Notes: generated from the letters alone by a model not told the origin. 64,000 bases of DNA from Paractinoplanes tereljensis (GCF_016862435.1 NZ_BOMY01000053.1:124001-188000); one strand, 5' to 3'; counted from the stretch's first letter, positions 42,411 through 51,723 are shown. A program made the numbers and translations.

Positions 42411-42698
42411 GCCGGACCGGGCGACGATCTCCTGCAGTGCGGCGACATGCGCGGCGAACGCGGCCTGACCGGCCGGGGTGAGCCGCACCGAGGTGCGCGG
42501 CCGCTTGCCGACGAACGCCTTGCGGATGCCGACATAACCGGCCTCCTCGAGGGTGGTCAGCTGCTTGGACAGGGCCGAGTCGGACAGGCCGACGGTGTCG
42601 CGCAGATATTTGAAATCGGCCCAGTCGGTGGCGGCCAGCAGGCTGACCAGCGACAGCCGCGTCGGCGCGTGGATCAGGTCGTCGAACTGGGCGGTCAC
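42369..42698 (-). CDS. Winged-helix transcriptional regulator (MarR/ArsR-like, transcriptional regulator of DUF-type pair)
   Basis: 109 aa, GTG start at 42696-42698 overlapping the upstream membrane gene stop (GTGA). It reads QFDDLIHAPTRLSLVSLLA, DFKYLRDTVGLSDSALSKQL, LEEAGYVGIRKAFVGKRPRT, LTPAGQAAFAAHV, a single winged-helix domain like those of the transcriptional regulators paired with small membrane proteins. Its 3' end overlaps the end of the GGDEF gene by 42 bases (convergent). It likely binds the two inverted repeats upstream of the operon at 43185-43232. Confidence 0.82.
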   Translation of the reverse strand: MTAQFDDLIHAPTRLSLVSLLAATDWADFKYLRDTVGLSDSALSKQLTTLEEAGYVGIRKAFVGKRPRTSVRLTPAGQAAFAAHVAALQEIVARSGLTVVPDQPATGLL

Positions 42699-43165
42699 CG
42701 GGAGCCCGCCAGCGGCCGGGAGAGCATGACGCGGCGCAGGTAGGACATCAGCAGCGGACCGCCGGCGGCCAGCCCGATCGCGACCGGCACGCAGCCGATG
42801 GTGGCCGGCCAGCCCGCCCCGGCCGCCTCCAGCAGCAGGCCGAGCCCGACCCCGGCGGCCACCAGCACCAGGGTGAACCCGGCGATGGCCAGGGCACCGC
42901 GAGCGCCGATCAGCGACGGCCGGACCTGCACCCGGCCCCGGCGCACCACGGCCAGGATCAGGCCGGCCAGGCCGAGCGCGTAGACGACGCTGCCGACGGC
43001 GACGAACACCGGGCGGGCGCTTTCGACGGCGGCCACGAACATCACCATCAGGCCGCCGATGGCGACCCAGAACCATGCGGGTACGAGGTTGGCGCCGACC
43101 ACCTGCTCGCGGCGGATGCGGATCTCGGCCAGGGCCAGTTCGGCGTCGATGGGTGGAATGGTCAT
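42695..43165 (-). CDS. Small four-helix membrane protein
   Basis: 156 aa, ATG at 43163-43165 with GGGGGAAG upstream. Four membrane segments at about 28-45, 51-70, 90-112 and 118-138. The N-terminal 25 residues are cytoplasmic and charged (ELALAEIRIRREQVVG). The family is not recognised. It is coupled with the downstream winged-helix regulator and is preceded by twin operators, so the pair is probably autoregulated. Confidence 0.75.
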   Translation of the reverse strand: MTIPPIDAELALAEIRIRREQVVGANLVPAWFWVAIGGLMVMFVAAVESARPVFVAVGSVVYALGLAGLILAVVRRGRVQVRPSLIGARGALAIAGFTLVLVAAGVGLGLLLEAAGAGWPATIGCVPVAIGLAAGGPLLMSYLRRVMLSRPLAGSR

Positions 43166-43184
43166 TACTTCCCCCTCAGGACTG

Positions 43185-43232
43185 TACTTTCCCGCTAGGA
43201 AAGTACCAGTTCACTTTCCCATTAGGCAAGTA
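43185..43232. promoter_or_regulatory. Twin inverted-repeat operators
   Basis: TACTTTCC-CGCTA-GGAAAGTA at 43185-43205 is a perfect inverted repeat. A second copy at 43212-43232, ACTTTCC-CATTA-GGCAAGT, has one change. The pair is spaced by 27 bases, between the minus-strand membrane/regulator pair and the plus-strand nitrate transporter. Confidence 0.75.
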
Positions 43233-43350
43233 CTGGCTCAGTGGACCCCTTTTCAGGGGTACAAAGTCCCTACTGCCGCCGATCCGGGCGGGGGACTCTC
43301 TTCGAGGGCTCGATCCACCGCCGAGCCACGACCACATGGGGATGTGCGCG

Positions 43351-44541
43351 ATGAGCACAACACAGCAGCGCGGCCTGATGTTGACCTTGGCAACGGTCGG
43401 GTTCGCCGTTAACTTCTGGGCCTGGGCGCTGCTCAGCCCGCTCGCCGTGAAGTTCACGGCGGCCCTGCATCTGAGTTCGTTCCAGCAGGCCCTGCTGGTG
43501 GCCGTGCCGGTCGTGGTCGGCTCCGTGGGCCGCATTCCGGTCGGCGCGCTGACCGACAAGTTCGGCGGCCGTGTGATGTTCCCGCTGGTGTCGGTCGCGA
43601 CCATCGTCCCGGTGCTGTTCCTCGGTCTGGTCGGGCACGGCTCGCTGGCCGCGCTGCTGATCGGCGGCTTCTTCCTCGGCATCGGCGGCACCGCGTTCGC
43701 GGTCGGCGTCCCGTTCGTCAACGCCTGGTTCCCGCCGGAGAAGCGCGGCACCGCGGTCGGCATCTTCGGCGCCGGCATGGGCGGCACCGCGATCAGCGCG
43801 CTCACCACGGTGAAGCTGGTCGACGCGGGCACCACCGCCACCCCGTTCGTGCTGACCGCGATCGTCCTCGCCGTCTACGCCGTGGTGTCCTACCTGGTGC
43901 TGCGGGACGCCCCCGGCCGGCCGGTGCCCACCGCCTCGCTGTCGGAGCGGCTCGCGTCGACCCTGCGGTTGAAGATCACCTGGCAGGCGTCGGCGCTGTA
44001 CGCGGTGGCCTTCGGCGGCTACGTCGCGTTCTCGGTCTACCTGCCGTCCTACCTGAAGACCGCCTACGGCCTGACCCAGTCCGACGCCGCCAACCGGATG
44101 GCCGGTTTCGTGGTCCTCGCCGTGATCATGCGGCCGGTGGGCGGCTGGCTCTCCGACCGGGTGCCGGCGACCCGGGTCCTCGGCTACGCCCTCGCCGTGG
44201 TGGTCGCCGGGGCGGTCGTCCAGTCGTTCACGCCGCCGCTGGCCCCGCTCGGCACCCTCGCGTTCCTGGCCATGGCGGCCGCCCTCGGCTGCGGCAGCGG
44301 CGCCACGTTCGCCCTGGTCGCGCAGAAGGCACCGGCCAACCAGGTCGGCTCGGTCACCGGCGTGGTGGGCGCGGCCGGCGGCCTCGGCGGGTTCGTGCCG
44401 CCGCTGGTCATGGGTGTCATCTACGGCCAGTTCAACGACTACGCGCTGGGCCTGGTCCTGCTCGCCCTGGTCGCCCTGGCCGCGCTCCTGCTGGACATCT
44501 TCTCGGTGGGACGCCGCTCGGATCGCACGGCCCGCGCCTGA
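43351..44541 (+). CDS. narK: Nitrate/nitrite transporter, NarK-type MFS
   Basis: 396 aa from the ATG at 43351, with GGGGA about 8 bases upstream; in-frame ATGs at 43336 and 43342 are alternatives. Twelve membrane segments fit the MFS fold. The nitrate-transporter signatures are present: NFWAWALLSPLAVKF in TM1, GRIPVGALTDKFGGR between TM2 and TM3, GIGGTAFAVGVPFVNAWFP, and GGLGGFVPPLVMGVIYG near TM11. It imports nitrate or exchanges it for nitrite across the cytoplasmic membrane, feeding the reductase that starts 64 bases downstream. Confidence 0.92.
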   Translation: MSTTQQRGLMLTLATVGFAVNFWAWALLSPLAVKFTAALHLSSFQQALLVAVPVVVGSVGRIPVGALTDKFGGRVMFPLVSVATIVPVLFLGLVGHGSLAALLIGGFFLGIGGTAFAVGVPFVNAWFPPEKRGTAVGIFGAGMGGTAISALTTVKLVDAGTTATPFVLTAIVLAVYAVVSYLVLRDAPGRPVPTASLSERLASTLRLKITWQASALYAVAFGGYVAFSVYLPSYLKTAYGLTQSDAANRMAGFVVLAVIMRPVGGWLSDRVPATRVLGYALAVVVAGAVVQSFTPPLAPLGTLAFLAMAAALGCGSGATFALVAQKAPANQVGSVTGVVGAAGGLGGFVPPLVMGVIYGQFNDYALGLVLLALVALAALLLDIFSVGRRSDRTARA

Positions 44542-44544
44542 TAG

Positions 44545-44557
44545 TTGCTATAAGCAA
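44545..44557. promoter_or_regulatory. Inverted repeat TTGCT-ATA-AGCAA before narG
   Basis: Perfect 5-base arms in an unusually AT-rich stretch between narK and narG. It could be an operator or promoter element for narG; there is no direct evidence. Confidence 0.3.
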
Positions 44558-44605
44558 TTACTGCACAGTGCCACGAACCTTGGATAGTCTGAAGGGAGGC
44601 TTCAC

Positions 44606-47600
44606 ATGAGCAGTGGACTCGATGATCCGTTGACCGACGCGCTCATCGGCACCAGGCGTTTCTTCACCCGCGCGGAGGTGTCGCCGGACCACCGCACGCT
44701 CTTTCAGATCGGTGGTCGCGAGGCCGACGTCTTCTACCGCGACCGCTGGTCGCACGACAAGGTCGTTCGCTCCACGCACGGCGTCAACTGCACCGGTTCG
44801 TGCTCCTGGAAGGTCTACGTCAAGGACGGGATCATCACCTGGGAGGCGCAGCAGACCGACTACCCGAGTGTCGGCCCCGACCGCCCGGAGTACGAACCGC
44901 GCGGCTGCCCGCGCGGTGCGGCCTTCTCCTGGTACACCTACTCCCCGACCCGGGTCCGCTATCCCTATGTCCGCGGCGTGCTCCTGGAGCTCTACCGCGA
45001 GGCCCGCGCCCGGCTGAAAGACCCGGTCGCCGCCTGGGCCGAGATCACCGGCGATCCGGCCAAGGCCAAGAAATACAAGTCGGCCCGCGGCAAGGGCGGC
45101 CTGGTCCGGGCCACCTGGGACGAGGCGACCGAGATGATCGCCGCGGCCCACGTGCACACCATCAAGGCGTACGGTCCGGACCGGCTCGCCGGGTTCTCGC
45201 CGATCCCGGCCATGTCGATGGTGTCGCACGCGGCCGGCGCCCGCTTCTACAACCTGGTCGGCGGCGCGATGCTGTCGTTCTACGACTGGTACGCCGATCT
45301 GCCGGTGGCCTCGCCGCAGGTGTTCGGCGACCAGACCGACGTGCCGGAGTCGGGCGACTGGTGGGACGCCGGCTACCTGATCATGTGGGGCTCCAACCTC
45401 CCGGTGACCCGCACGCCCGACGCGCACTGGATGGCCGAGGCCCGTTACCGCGGCCAGAAGGTCATCGCGGTCGCCCCCGACTACGCCGACAACGTGAAGT
45501 TCGCCGACGAGTGGCTGGCCCCGGCGCCGGGCACCGACGGCGCCCTGGCCATGGCGATGGGCCACGTCGTCCTCAAGGAGTTCTTCGTCGAGCGGACGAC
45601 GAGCTACTTCCGCGACTACGTCACGAAGTTCACCGACCTGCCGTTCCTGGTGACCCTGGACGACGCCGGCGACGGCACGTTCCGGCCCGGCAAGATGCTG
45701 ACCGCGGCACAGCTGCCCGGCGCGCTCGCCGACAGCGAGAATGCCGCCTTCAAGACCGTCCTGCTCGACGACGACGGCATGCCGGTGGTGCCGAACGGCT
45801 CGCTCGGCTTCCGCTACGGCGACGCCGGGGTCGGCAAGTGGAACCTCGATCTCGGCGACGTCCACCCCCGGTTGTCGGCCGACGGCGGACCGGACGCGCC
45901 GGTCACCGTCGTGCTGCCCCGCTTCGACACCGCGTCCGGCGCGGCCGCCGGCATGCGGCGCGGCGTCCCGGTCCGGCACATCGGCGATCACCTGGTCACC
46001 ACGGTGTACGACCTGCTGCTCGCTCAGTACGGCGTGGCCCGCGACGGGCTGCCCGGCACCTGGCCGAGTGGGTACGACGACGCGGCCGAGCCGTACACCC
46101 CGGCCTGGCAGGAGACCATCACCGGGGTCCCCGGCCAGGCCGCCGCCCGGATCGCCCGCGAGTTCGCGGCCAACGCCGAGGAATCCCGCGGCCGGTCGAT
46201 GATCATCATGGGGGCCGGGACCAACCACTGGTTCCACTCCGACACGATCTACCGGTCGTTCCTGACGCTCACCACCATCACCGGTTGCCAGGGGGTCAAC
46301 GGCGGTGGCTGGGGCCACTACGTCGGGCAGGAGAAGGTCCGGCCGATCACCGGCTACAGCGTGCTCGGCACCGCCGCCGACTGGTCCCGGCCGGGCCGGC
46401 AGATGATCCAGACCGCGTACTGGTACCTGCACACCGACCAGTACCGCTACGACCCGTTCTCGGCCGCCACGCTCACCGCCGGCCAGGACGGCGGCACGTT
46501 CGCCGGGCGGTCCACCGCCGACCTGATCGCGTCCTCGGCCCGGATGGGCTGGATGCCGTCGGTGCCGCACTTCAACCGCAACCCCCTCGATCTGGCCGAC
46601 GAGGCGGCCGCGGCGGGCGTGCCGGTCGCCGAGCACGTGGTCGGCCAACTGAAGAGCGGCGATCTTCGCTTCGCCTGCGAGGACCCGGACGCGCCGGAGA
46701 ACTTCCCCCGGGTGCTGACCATCTGGCGGGCCAACCTGCTGGGCTCGTCGGCCAAGGGCAACGAGTACTTCCTGCGGCATCTGCTGGGCACCGACCACGG
46801 CGTACGGGCAACGGAAGCGCCCGCCGGCGCTCGCCCCACCGACCTGGAGTGGCACGAGCAGGCGCCCACCGGGAAGCTCGATCTGCTGCTCACGCTCGAT
46901 TTCCGGATGACCTCGACGACCGTCTACTCGGACATCGTGCTGCCCGCCGCCACCTGGTACGAGAAGCACGACCTGAACACCACCGACATGCATCCGTTCG
47001 TGCACTCGTTCAACCCGGCGATCGCGCCGCCCTGGCAGACCCGCACCGACTGGGACACGTTCATGACGATCGCGCGGGCGTTCTCGGCCATGGCCGCCTC
47101 GCACCTGGGGACCCGGATGGATGTCGTCGCCGCTCCCCTGCTGCACGACACCCCCGACGAGATGGCCAACCCGTACGGCCGGGTCGCCGACTGGAAACGC
47201 GGTGAGTGCGAACCGATCCCCGGCAGGACCATGCCGAAGCTGGTGCCGGTCGAGCGGGACTACGCGGCGGTCGCCGACAAGATGGCGTCGCTCGGGCCGC
47301 TGCTCGACACGCTCGGCGCCACCACCAAGGGCGTCACCTTCCAGGTCGACCGGGAACTTGAATACCTGCGGCGCAAGAACGGCGTACACGCCAACGGCCG
47401 GCCCTCGATCGCCCGCGACGTCGACGCCTGCGAGGCGATCCTCGCGATGTCCGGCACCACCAACGGCCACCTCGCCACCCAGGGCTTCCGCCAGCTCGAA
47501 AAACGCACCGGGGTGCAGCTGGCCGACCTGTCCGCCGAGCACGAGGGCAAGCAGATCACCTTCGCGGACACCCAGTCCCGGCCCACCCCGGTGATCACCT

Positions 47601-48277
47601 CGCCGGAGTGGTCCGGCTCGGAGTCGGGCGGGCGCCGCTACTCCCCCTTCGTGATCAACGTGGAGCGGCTCAAACCGTGGCACACGCTGAGCGGGCGGCA
47701 GAGCTTCTACCTCGATCACGACTGGATGGCCGAGCTCGGCGAGTGGATGCCGACCTATCGGCCGCCGCTTAACATGCACGCCCTGTTCGGCGAGCCCGCG
47801 GTCGGCGACAAGGGCGAACTCGGCATCACCGTGCGCTACCTGACCCCGCACAACAAGTGGTCCATCCACTCGGAGTACCAGGACAACCTGTTCATGCTGT
47901 CGCTCTCCCGCGGCGGCCAGACGATCTGGATGTCCAAGGAGGACGCCGCGAAGATCGGCGTCCACGACAACGACTGGATCGAGGCGGTCAACCGCAACGG
48001 CGTCGTGGTGGCCCGCGCGGTCGTGTCGCACCGGATGCCCGAGGGCACCGTCTACATGCACCACGCCCAGGACCGGCTGATCGACGTGCCGCGCACCGAG
48101 ACCAACGGCCGGCGCGGCGGCATCCACAACTCGCTCACCCGGCTGCTCATCAAACCGTCGCACCTGATCGGCGGCTACGCGCAGCTGTCGTTCGCCTTCA
48201 ACTACCTCGGCCCGACCGGCAATCAGCGCGACGAGGTGACGGTCATCCGCCGCCGCTCCCAGGAGGTTGAGTACTGA
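44606..48277 (+). CDS. narG: Respiratory nitrate reductase alpha subunit
   Basis: 1223 aa, ATG with AAGGGAGG upstream. This molybdenum (bis-MGD) subunit reduces nitrate to nitrite at the inner side of the membrane. The FS0 iron-sulfur ligands are in HGVNCTGSCSW (His58, Cys62, Cys66), with a later Cys in PRGCPRGAAFSWY. The Mo-ligand region is GDQTDVPESGDWWDAGY with TRTPDAHW. The C-terminal domain GKQITFADTQSRPTPVITSP and RRGGIHNSLTRLLIKPSHLIGGYAQ is typical. Length is normal for NarG. There is no Tat signal. The stop overlaps the narH start by one base. Confidence 0.97.
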   Translation: MSSGLDDPLTDALIGTRRFFTRAEVSPDHRTLFQIGGREADVFYRDRWSHDKVVRSTHGVNCTGSCSWKVYVKDGIITWEAQQTDYPSVGPDRPEYEPRGCPRGAAFSWYTYSPTRVRYPYVRGVLLELYREARARLKDPVAAWAEITGDPAKAKKYKSARGKGGLVRATWDEATEMIAAAHVHTIKAYGPDRLAGFSPIPAMSMVSHAAGARFYNLVGGAMLSFYDWYADLPVASPQVFGDQTDVPESGDWWDAGYLIMWGSNLPVTRTPDAHWMAEARYRGQKVIAVAPDYADNVKFADEWLAPAPGTDGALAMAMGHVVLKEFFVERTTSYFRDYVTKFTDLPFLVTLDDAGDGTFRPGKMLTAAQLPGALADSENAAFKTVLLDDDGMPVVPNGSLGFRYGDAGVGKWNLDLGDVHPRLSADGGPDAPVTVVLPRFDTASGAAAGMRRGVPVRHIGDHLVTTVYDLLLAQYGVARDGLPGTWPSGYDDAAEPYTPAWQETITGVPGQAAARIAREFAANAEESRGRSMIIMGAGTNHWFHSDTIYRSFLTLTTITGCQGVNGGGWGHYVGQEKVRPITGYSVLGTAADWSRPGRQMIQTAYWYLHTDQYRYDPFSAATLTAGQDGGTFAGRSTADLIASSARMGWMPSVPHFNRNPLDLADEAAAAGVPVAEHVVGQLKSGDLRFACEDPDAPENFPRVLTIWRANLLGSSAKGNEYFLRHLLGTDHGVRATEAPAGARPTDLEWHEQAPTGKLDLLLTLDFRMTSTTVYSDIVLPAATWYEKHDLNTTDMHPFVHSFNPAIAPPWQTRTDWDTFMTIARAFSAMAASHLGTRMDVVAAPLLHDTPDEMANPYGRVADWKRGECEPIPGRTMPKLVPVERDYAAVADKMASLGPLLDTLGATTKGVTFQVDRELEYLRRKNGVHANGRPSIARDVDACEAILAMSGTTNGHLATQGFRQLEKRTGVQLADLSAEHEGKQITFADTQSRPTPVITSPEWSGSESGGRRYSPFVINVERLKPWHTLSGRQSFYLDHDWMAELGEWMPTYRPPLNMHALFGEPAVGDKGELGITVRYLTPHNKWSIHSEYQDNLFMLSLSRGGQTIWMSKEDAAKIGVHDNDWIEAVNRNGVVVARAVVSHRMPEGTVYMHHAQDRLIDVPRTETNGRRGGIHNSLTRLLIKPSHLIGGYAQLSFAFNYLGPTGNQRDEVTVIRRRSQEVEY

Positions 48278-49935
48278 TGCGCGTGATGGCCCAGATGGCG
48301 ATGGTGATGAACCTCGACAAGTGCATCGGCTGCCACACCTGCTCGGTCACCTGCAAACAGGCGTGGACCAACCGCAGCGGCGTCGAGTACGTCTGGTTCA
48401 ACAACGTCGAGACCCGGCCCGGCCAGGGCTACCCGCGCCGCTACGAGGACCAGGAGCAATGGAAGGGCGGCTGGACGCTCAACCGGCGCGGCCGCCTCGC
48501 GCTCAAGGGCGGCGGCCGCCTCAAGAAGCTGTTCAGCATCTTCTCCAACCCCAAACTGCCGGCTATCGCCGACTACTACGAGCCATGGACGTACGACTAC
48601 GAGACGCTCACCAATGCGCCGCTGCAGGAGCACACCCCGGTGGCCCGGCCCAAGTCCCTGCTGACCGGCGAGAACACGAAGATCACCTGGTCGGCGAACT
48701 GGGACGACAACCTGGGTGGCTCGCCCGACCACGGCGACAAGGACGTCCTGCTCAAGTCGATCGCCGACAAGGTGAAGTTCGAGTTCGAGCAGACCTTCAT
48801 GTTCTACCTGCCGAGGATCTGCGAACACTGCCTCAACCCGTCGTGCGCCGCGTCCTGCCCGTCCGGGGCGATCTACAAGCGGGCCGAGGACGGCATCGTG
48901 CTCGTCGACCAGGACCGCTGCCGCGGCTGGCGGATGTGCGTGTCGGGCTGCCCTTACAAGAAGGTCTACTTCAACCACCGCACCGGCAAGGCCGAGAAGT
49001 GCACGTTCTGCTTCCCGCGCATCGAGGTGGGCATCCCGACGGTGTGCTCGGAGACCTGCGTGGGCCGCCTGCGCTACATCGGCCTGATGCTGTACGACGC
49101 GGACCGCGTCCTGGAAGCCGCGTCCGTCCCGGCCGACCAGGATCTCTACGAGGCCCAGCGGAAGGTCTTCCTCGACCCCGCCGACCCGGCCGTGGTCGCG
49201 GCCGCCGAGAAGGCCGGCATCCCGCGCGACTGGATCGAGGCGGCTCAGCGGTCCCCGGTCTATGCCCTGATCAACAAGTTCAAGGTGGCGCTGCCGCTGC
49301 ACCCGGAATACCGCACCATGCCGATGGTCTGGTACATCCCGCCGCTGTCGCCGGTGGTCGACATCGTCCGCGACACCGGCTACGACGCCGAGGACCGGGG
49401 CAACCTGTTCGCCGCCATCGAGGCGCTGCGCATCCCGATCGACTATCTCGCCCAGCTGTTCACCGCCGGCGATGCCGGGCCGGTCGACGCCACGCTGCGG
49501 CGCCTCGCGGCGATGCGCTCCTACATGCGCGACATCAACCTCGGCCGTGACCCGGACGAGGCAATCCCGGCCGCGGTCGGGATGACCGGCGAGCAGATCT
49601 ACGACATGTACCGCCTACTGGCCCTGGCCAAGTACGACGAGCGGTACGTCATCCCGCCCGCGCACGCCGAGCAGGCGCACAGCCTGGAGGAACTGGCCAC
49701 CGAGTGCAGCCTCGACTACGAGGGCGGCCCGGGGATGGGCGGCTCCGGCCCGTTCGGCGAGTCGTCCGGCGGCAGCGTGCCGATCGCGGTGGAGAACTTC
49801 CACATGCTTGTGGAGCGGCAGACCAGCGACACCATCGTCGACCCGGGCGACAAGGAGCTGCGGGTCAACCTGCTCAACTGGGACGGCAAGGGCAAGCCCG
49901 AGGGCCTGTTTCCGCCCCGTAAGGACGAGTCGTGA
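48277..49935 (+). CDS. narH: Respiratory nitrate reductase beta subunit
   Basis: 552 aa, ATG overlapping the narG stop. This four-cluster iron-sulfur electron conduit passes electrons from NarI to NarG. Cluster motifs: CIGCHTCSVTCKQ, CEHCLNPSCAASCPSG, CRGWRMCVSGCPYKK (the Trp replaces a Cys, giving the 3Fe-4S cluster) and CTFCFPRIEVG with CSETCVGR. The C-terminus NLLNWDGKG ends normally. All expected ligands are present. Confidence 0.97.
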   Translation: MRVMAQMAMVMNLDKCIGCHTCSVTCKQAWTNRSGVEYVWFNNVETRPGQGYPRRYEDQEQWKGGWTLNRRGRLALKGGGRLKKLFSIFSNPKLPAIADYYEPWTYDYETLTNAPLQEHTPVARPKSLLTGENTKITWSANWDDNLGGSPDHGDKDVLLKSIADKVKFEFEQTFMFYLPRICEHCLNPSCAASCPSGAIYKRAEDGIVLVDQDRCRGWRMCVSGCPYKKVYFNHRTGKAEKCTFCFPRIEVGIPTVCSETCVGRLRYIGLMLYDADRVLEAASVPADQDLYEAQRKVFLDPADPAVVAAAEKAGIPRDWIEAAQRSPVYALINKFKVALPLHPEYRTMPMVWYIPPLSPVVDIVRDTGYDAEDRGNLFAAIEALRIPIDYLAQLFTAGDAGPVDATLRRLAAMRSYMRDINLGRDPDEAIPAAVGMTGEQIYDMYRLLALAKYDERYVIPPAHAEQAHSLEELATECSLDYEGGPGMGGSGPFGESSGGSVPIAVENFHMLVERQTSDTIVDPGDKELRVNLLNWDGKGKPEGLFPPRKDES

Positions 49936-50537
49936 GCGCCCGCGCCTGGCAGTGCCAGTCGCTGCTGATCGGTTACCCCGACGCCGCCCTGGTGGAGCGC
50001 GCCGCGCTGCTCACCTCGGCGGCGTCCACGCTGCCGACGCCGGTCGGCGGTCCGCTCCTGCGGTTCCTCGACCACCTGCGGGCCACCCCGCCCGGCCGGC
50101 TGACGGCCGACTACGTCGCCACCTTCGATCACCGCAAGCGATGCTGTCTCTTCCTCACCTACTACGGGCACGGTGACACCCGGCGGCGCGGCATGGCCCT
50201 GCTGGAGCTGAAGCAGCAGTACGCCGCGGCCGGCCTGTCGCTGACCGACGAGGAACTGCCCGACCACCTGTCGGTGATGCTGGAGTACAGCGCGATCTGC
50301 CCGGCCGAAGGCGCCGCCCTGCTGACCGCCCACCGCGCCGGCCTGGAGCTTCTCCGGCTGTCCCTGCACGACGCCCACTCCCCCTGGGCCGACGTCCTCG
50401 ACTCGGTGTCGGCGACCCTGCCGCCCCTGGTCGGGGACCAGCGCACCGCGGTGGCCAAACTCGCCGCTCAGGGCCCACCCGCCGAAAAGGTCGGGCTGGC
50501 GCCGTTCGCCCCTCTACTGGAAGGACTCGGGCGATGA
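49932..50537 (+). CDS. narJ: Nitrate reductase molybdenum cofactor assembly chaperone
   Basis: 201 aa, GTG start overlapping the narH stop. The all-helical TorD/NarJ chaperone has CQSLLIGYPDAALVERAALL, YVATFDHRKRCCLFLTYYGHGDTRRRGMALLELKQ and LPDHLSVMLEYSAI. It holds apo-NarGH until the molybdenum cofactor is inserted. Length and position are standard. Confidence 0.95.
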   Translation: MSARAWQCQSLLIGYPDAALVERAALLTSAASTLPTPVGGPLLRFLDHLRATPPGRLTADYVATFDHRKRCCLFLTYYGHGDTRRRGMALLELKQQYAAAGLSLTDEELPDHLSVMLEYSAICPAEGAALLTAHRAGLELLRLSLHDAHSPWADVLDSVSATLPPLVGDQRTAVAKLAAQGPPAEKVGLAPFAPLLEGLGR

Positions 50538-51256
50538 CCGGGACGCTGTTTTTCGTCGTCCTCCCGTACGTCTGCTTGGCGATCTTCGTCCTGGGCCATG
50601 TCTGGCGTTACCGCTACGACAAGTTCGGCTGGACCACGAGGTCGTCCCAGCTCTACGAGCGCCGGCTGTTGCGCATCGGCAGCCCGCTGTTCCACTTCGG
50701 CATCCTGCTGGTCGCCGCAGGCCACATCGGCGGCCTGCTGATCCCCGAATCGTGGACCGAGGCGATCGGCGTCAGCGAGACCGCCTACCACGCGGTCGCG
50801 GTCAGCCTGGGCACGGTGGCCGGCTTCTGCACCCTGGCCGGCGCCGCCATCCTGATCTACCGCCGGCGCACGGTCGGCCCGGTCTTCTCGGCCACCACCA
50901 GGAACGACAAAGTCATGTACGTCCTGCTGATCGGCACCATCCTGCTCGGCCTCGGCACCACGATCCTGGGCAACCTGACCGGCCACCCGCACGACTACCG
51001 CCTGACCGTCTCGCCCTGGTTCCGCTCGATCTTCTACTTCCAGCCCGACCCCGACCTGATCCAGGCCGCGCCGATCGGCTTCCGCCTGCACGCCACCGCC
51101 GCGTTCATCCTGTTCGCGTTCTGGCCGTTCAGCCGCCTGGTCCACGTCTTCTCGGCGCCGCTGGGCTACCTGACCCGTCCGTACATCGTCTACCGAAGCC
51201 GTGACCCGCGGCTGGGCAACCGCCCGGCCAAGCGGGGTTGGGAGCGCGTGCAGTGA
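50534..51256 (+). CDS. narI: Respiratory nitrate reductase gamma subunit (cytochrome b)
   Basis: 240 aa, ATG overlapping the narJ stop. Five membrane segments are visible, starting FFVVLPYVCLAIFVLGHVWRY. Heme-ligand histidines are found in PLFHFGILLVAAGH (two) and in LHATAAFILFAFWPFSRLVHVFS (two), as in other NarI proteins. It oxidises menaquinol on the outside and passes electrons to NarH. Confidence 0.96.
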   Translation: MTGTLFFVVLPYVCLAIFVLGHVWRYRYDKFGWTTRSSQLYERRLLRIGSPLFHFGILLVAAGHIGGLLIPESWTEAIGVSETAYHAVAVSLGTVAGFCTLAGAAILIYRRRTVGPVFSATTRNDKVMYVLLIGTILLGLGTTILGNLTGHPHDYRLTVSPWFRSIFYFQPDPDLIQAAPIGFRLHATAAFILFAFWPFSRLVHVFSAPLGYLTRPYIVYRSRDPRLGNRPAKRGWERVQ

Positions 51257-51585
51257 AGACTTCCCTCCACGACGTGGCCGAGCGCCTGCTGGCCACCGCC
51301 CGGTCGGCCCCGGCCGGCCGAGGCGCCGAAACCCTCCAGGGCGGCCACAACAAGACCCTCCGGCAGACCGTGATCGCCCTGCTCGAGGACCGCCGGCTGG
51401 ACGAGCACGAGAGTCCCGGCGAGGCCACCCTGCAGGTCCTGCGGGGCCGGGTGCGGGTGCAGTCCGCCGACGAGACCATCGAGGCCGAGGCGGGCGAGTT
51501 GCTGATCATCCCGGCCAGCCGGCACAGCCTGCACGCCCTGGCCGACTCGGTGATCCTCCTGACGGTGGCCAAGCTCATCGCCTGA
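51253..51585 (+). CDS. Cupin domain protein at the end of the nar operon
   Basis: 110 aa, GTG start overlapping the narI stop (GTGA). A single small cupin with RQTVIALLEDRRLDEHESPGEATLQVLRG, then EAEAGELLIIPASRHSLHAL, keeps the EHE and final His motif, so it may bind a metal. Comparable cupins sit next to redox operons as sensors or helpers; no specific role is known. Co-translation ties it to nitrate respiration. Confidence 0.82.
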   Translation: MKTSLHDVAERLLATARSAPAGRGAETLQGGHNKTLRQTVIALLEDRRLDEHESPGEATLQVLRGRVRVQSADETIEAEAGELLIIPASRHSLHALADSVILLTVAKLIA

Positions 51586-51641
51586 CCGCTCCGTGCCGAG
51601 GGCGGACACAGTGGACTGTCCGGGCGCGCGCTGTTCTTCCA

Positions 51642-51679
51642 CGGCCGGCACCGCCCCGGCGCCGGGGCGGTGCCGGCCG
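51642..51679. terminator. Perfect 38-base palindrome, bidirectional terminator
   Basis: The sequence from CGGCCGGCACCGCCCCGGC to its exact reverse complement forms a 19-bp stem with no loop of its own. It sits between the convergent cupin and NLP genes. On both sides there are further related stretches (GAGGGCGGACAC and GAGGGCCGAACAC). Confidence 0.75.
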
Positions 51680-51723
51680 CTCGCTCCGAGGGCCGAACAC
51701 CCCCGGAGCTCTGCGGCCGTTAA

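Noticed and set aside
44558..48163. Long minus-strand open frame opposite narG
   Set aside because: Same shadow effect; narG on the plus strand has all cofactor motifs.
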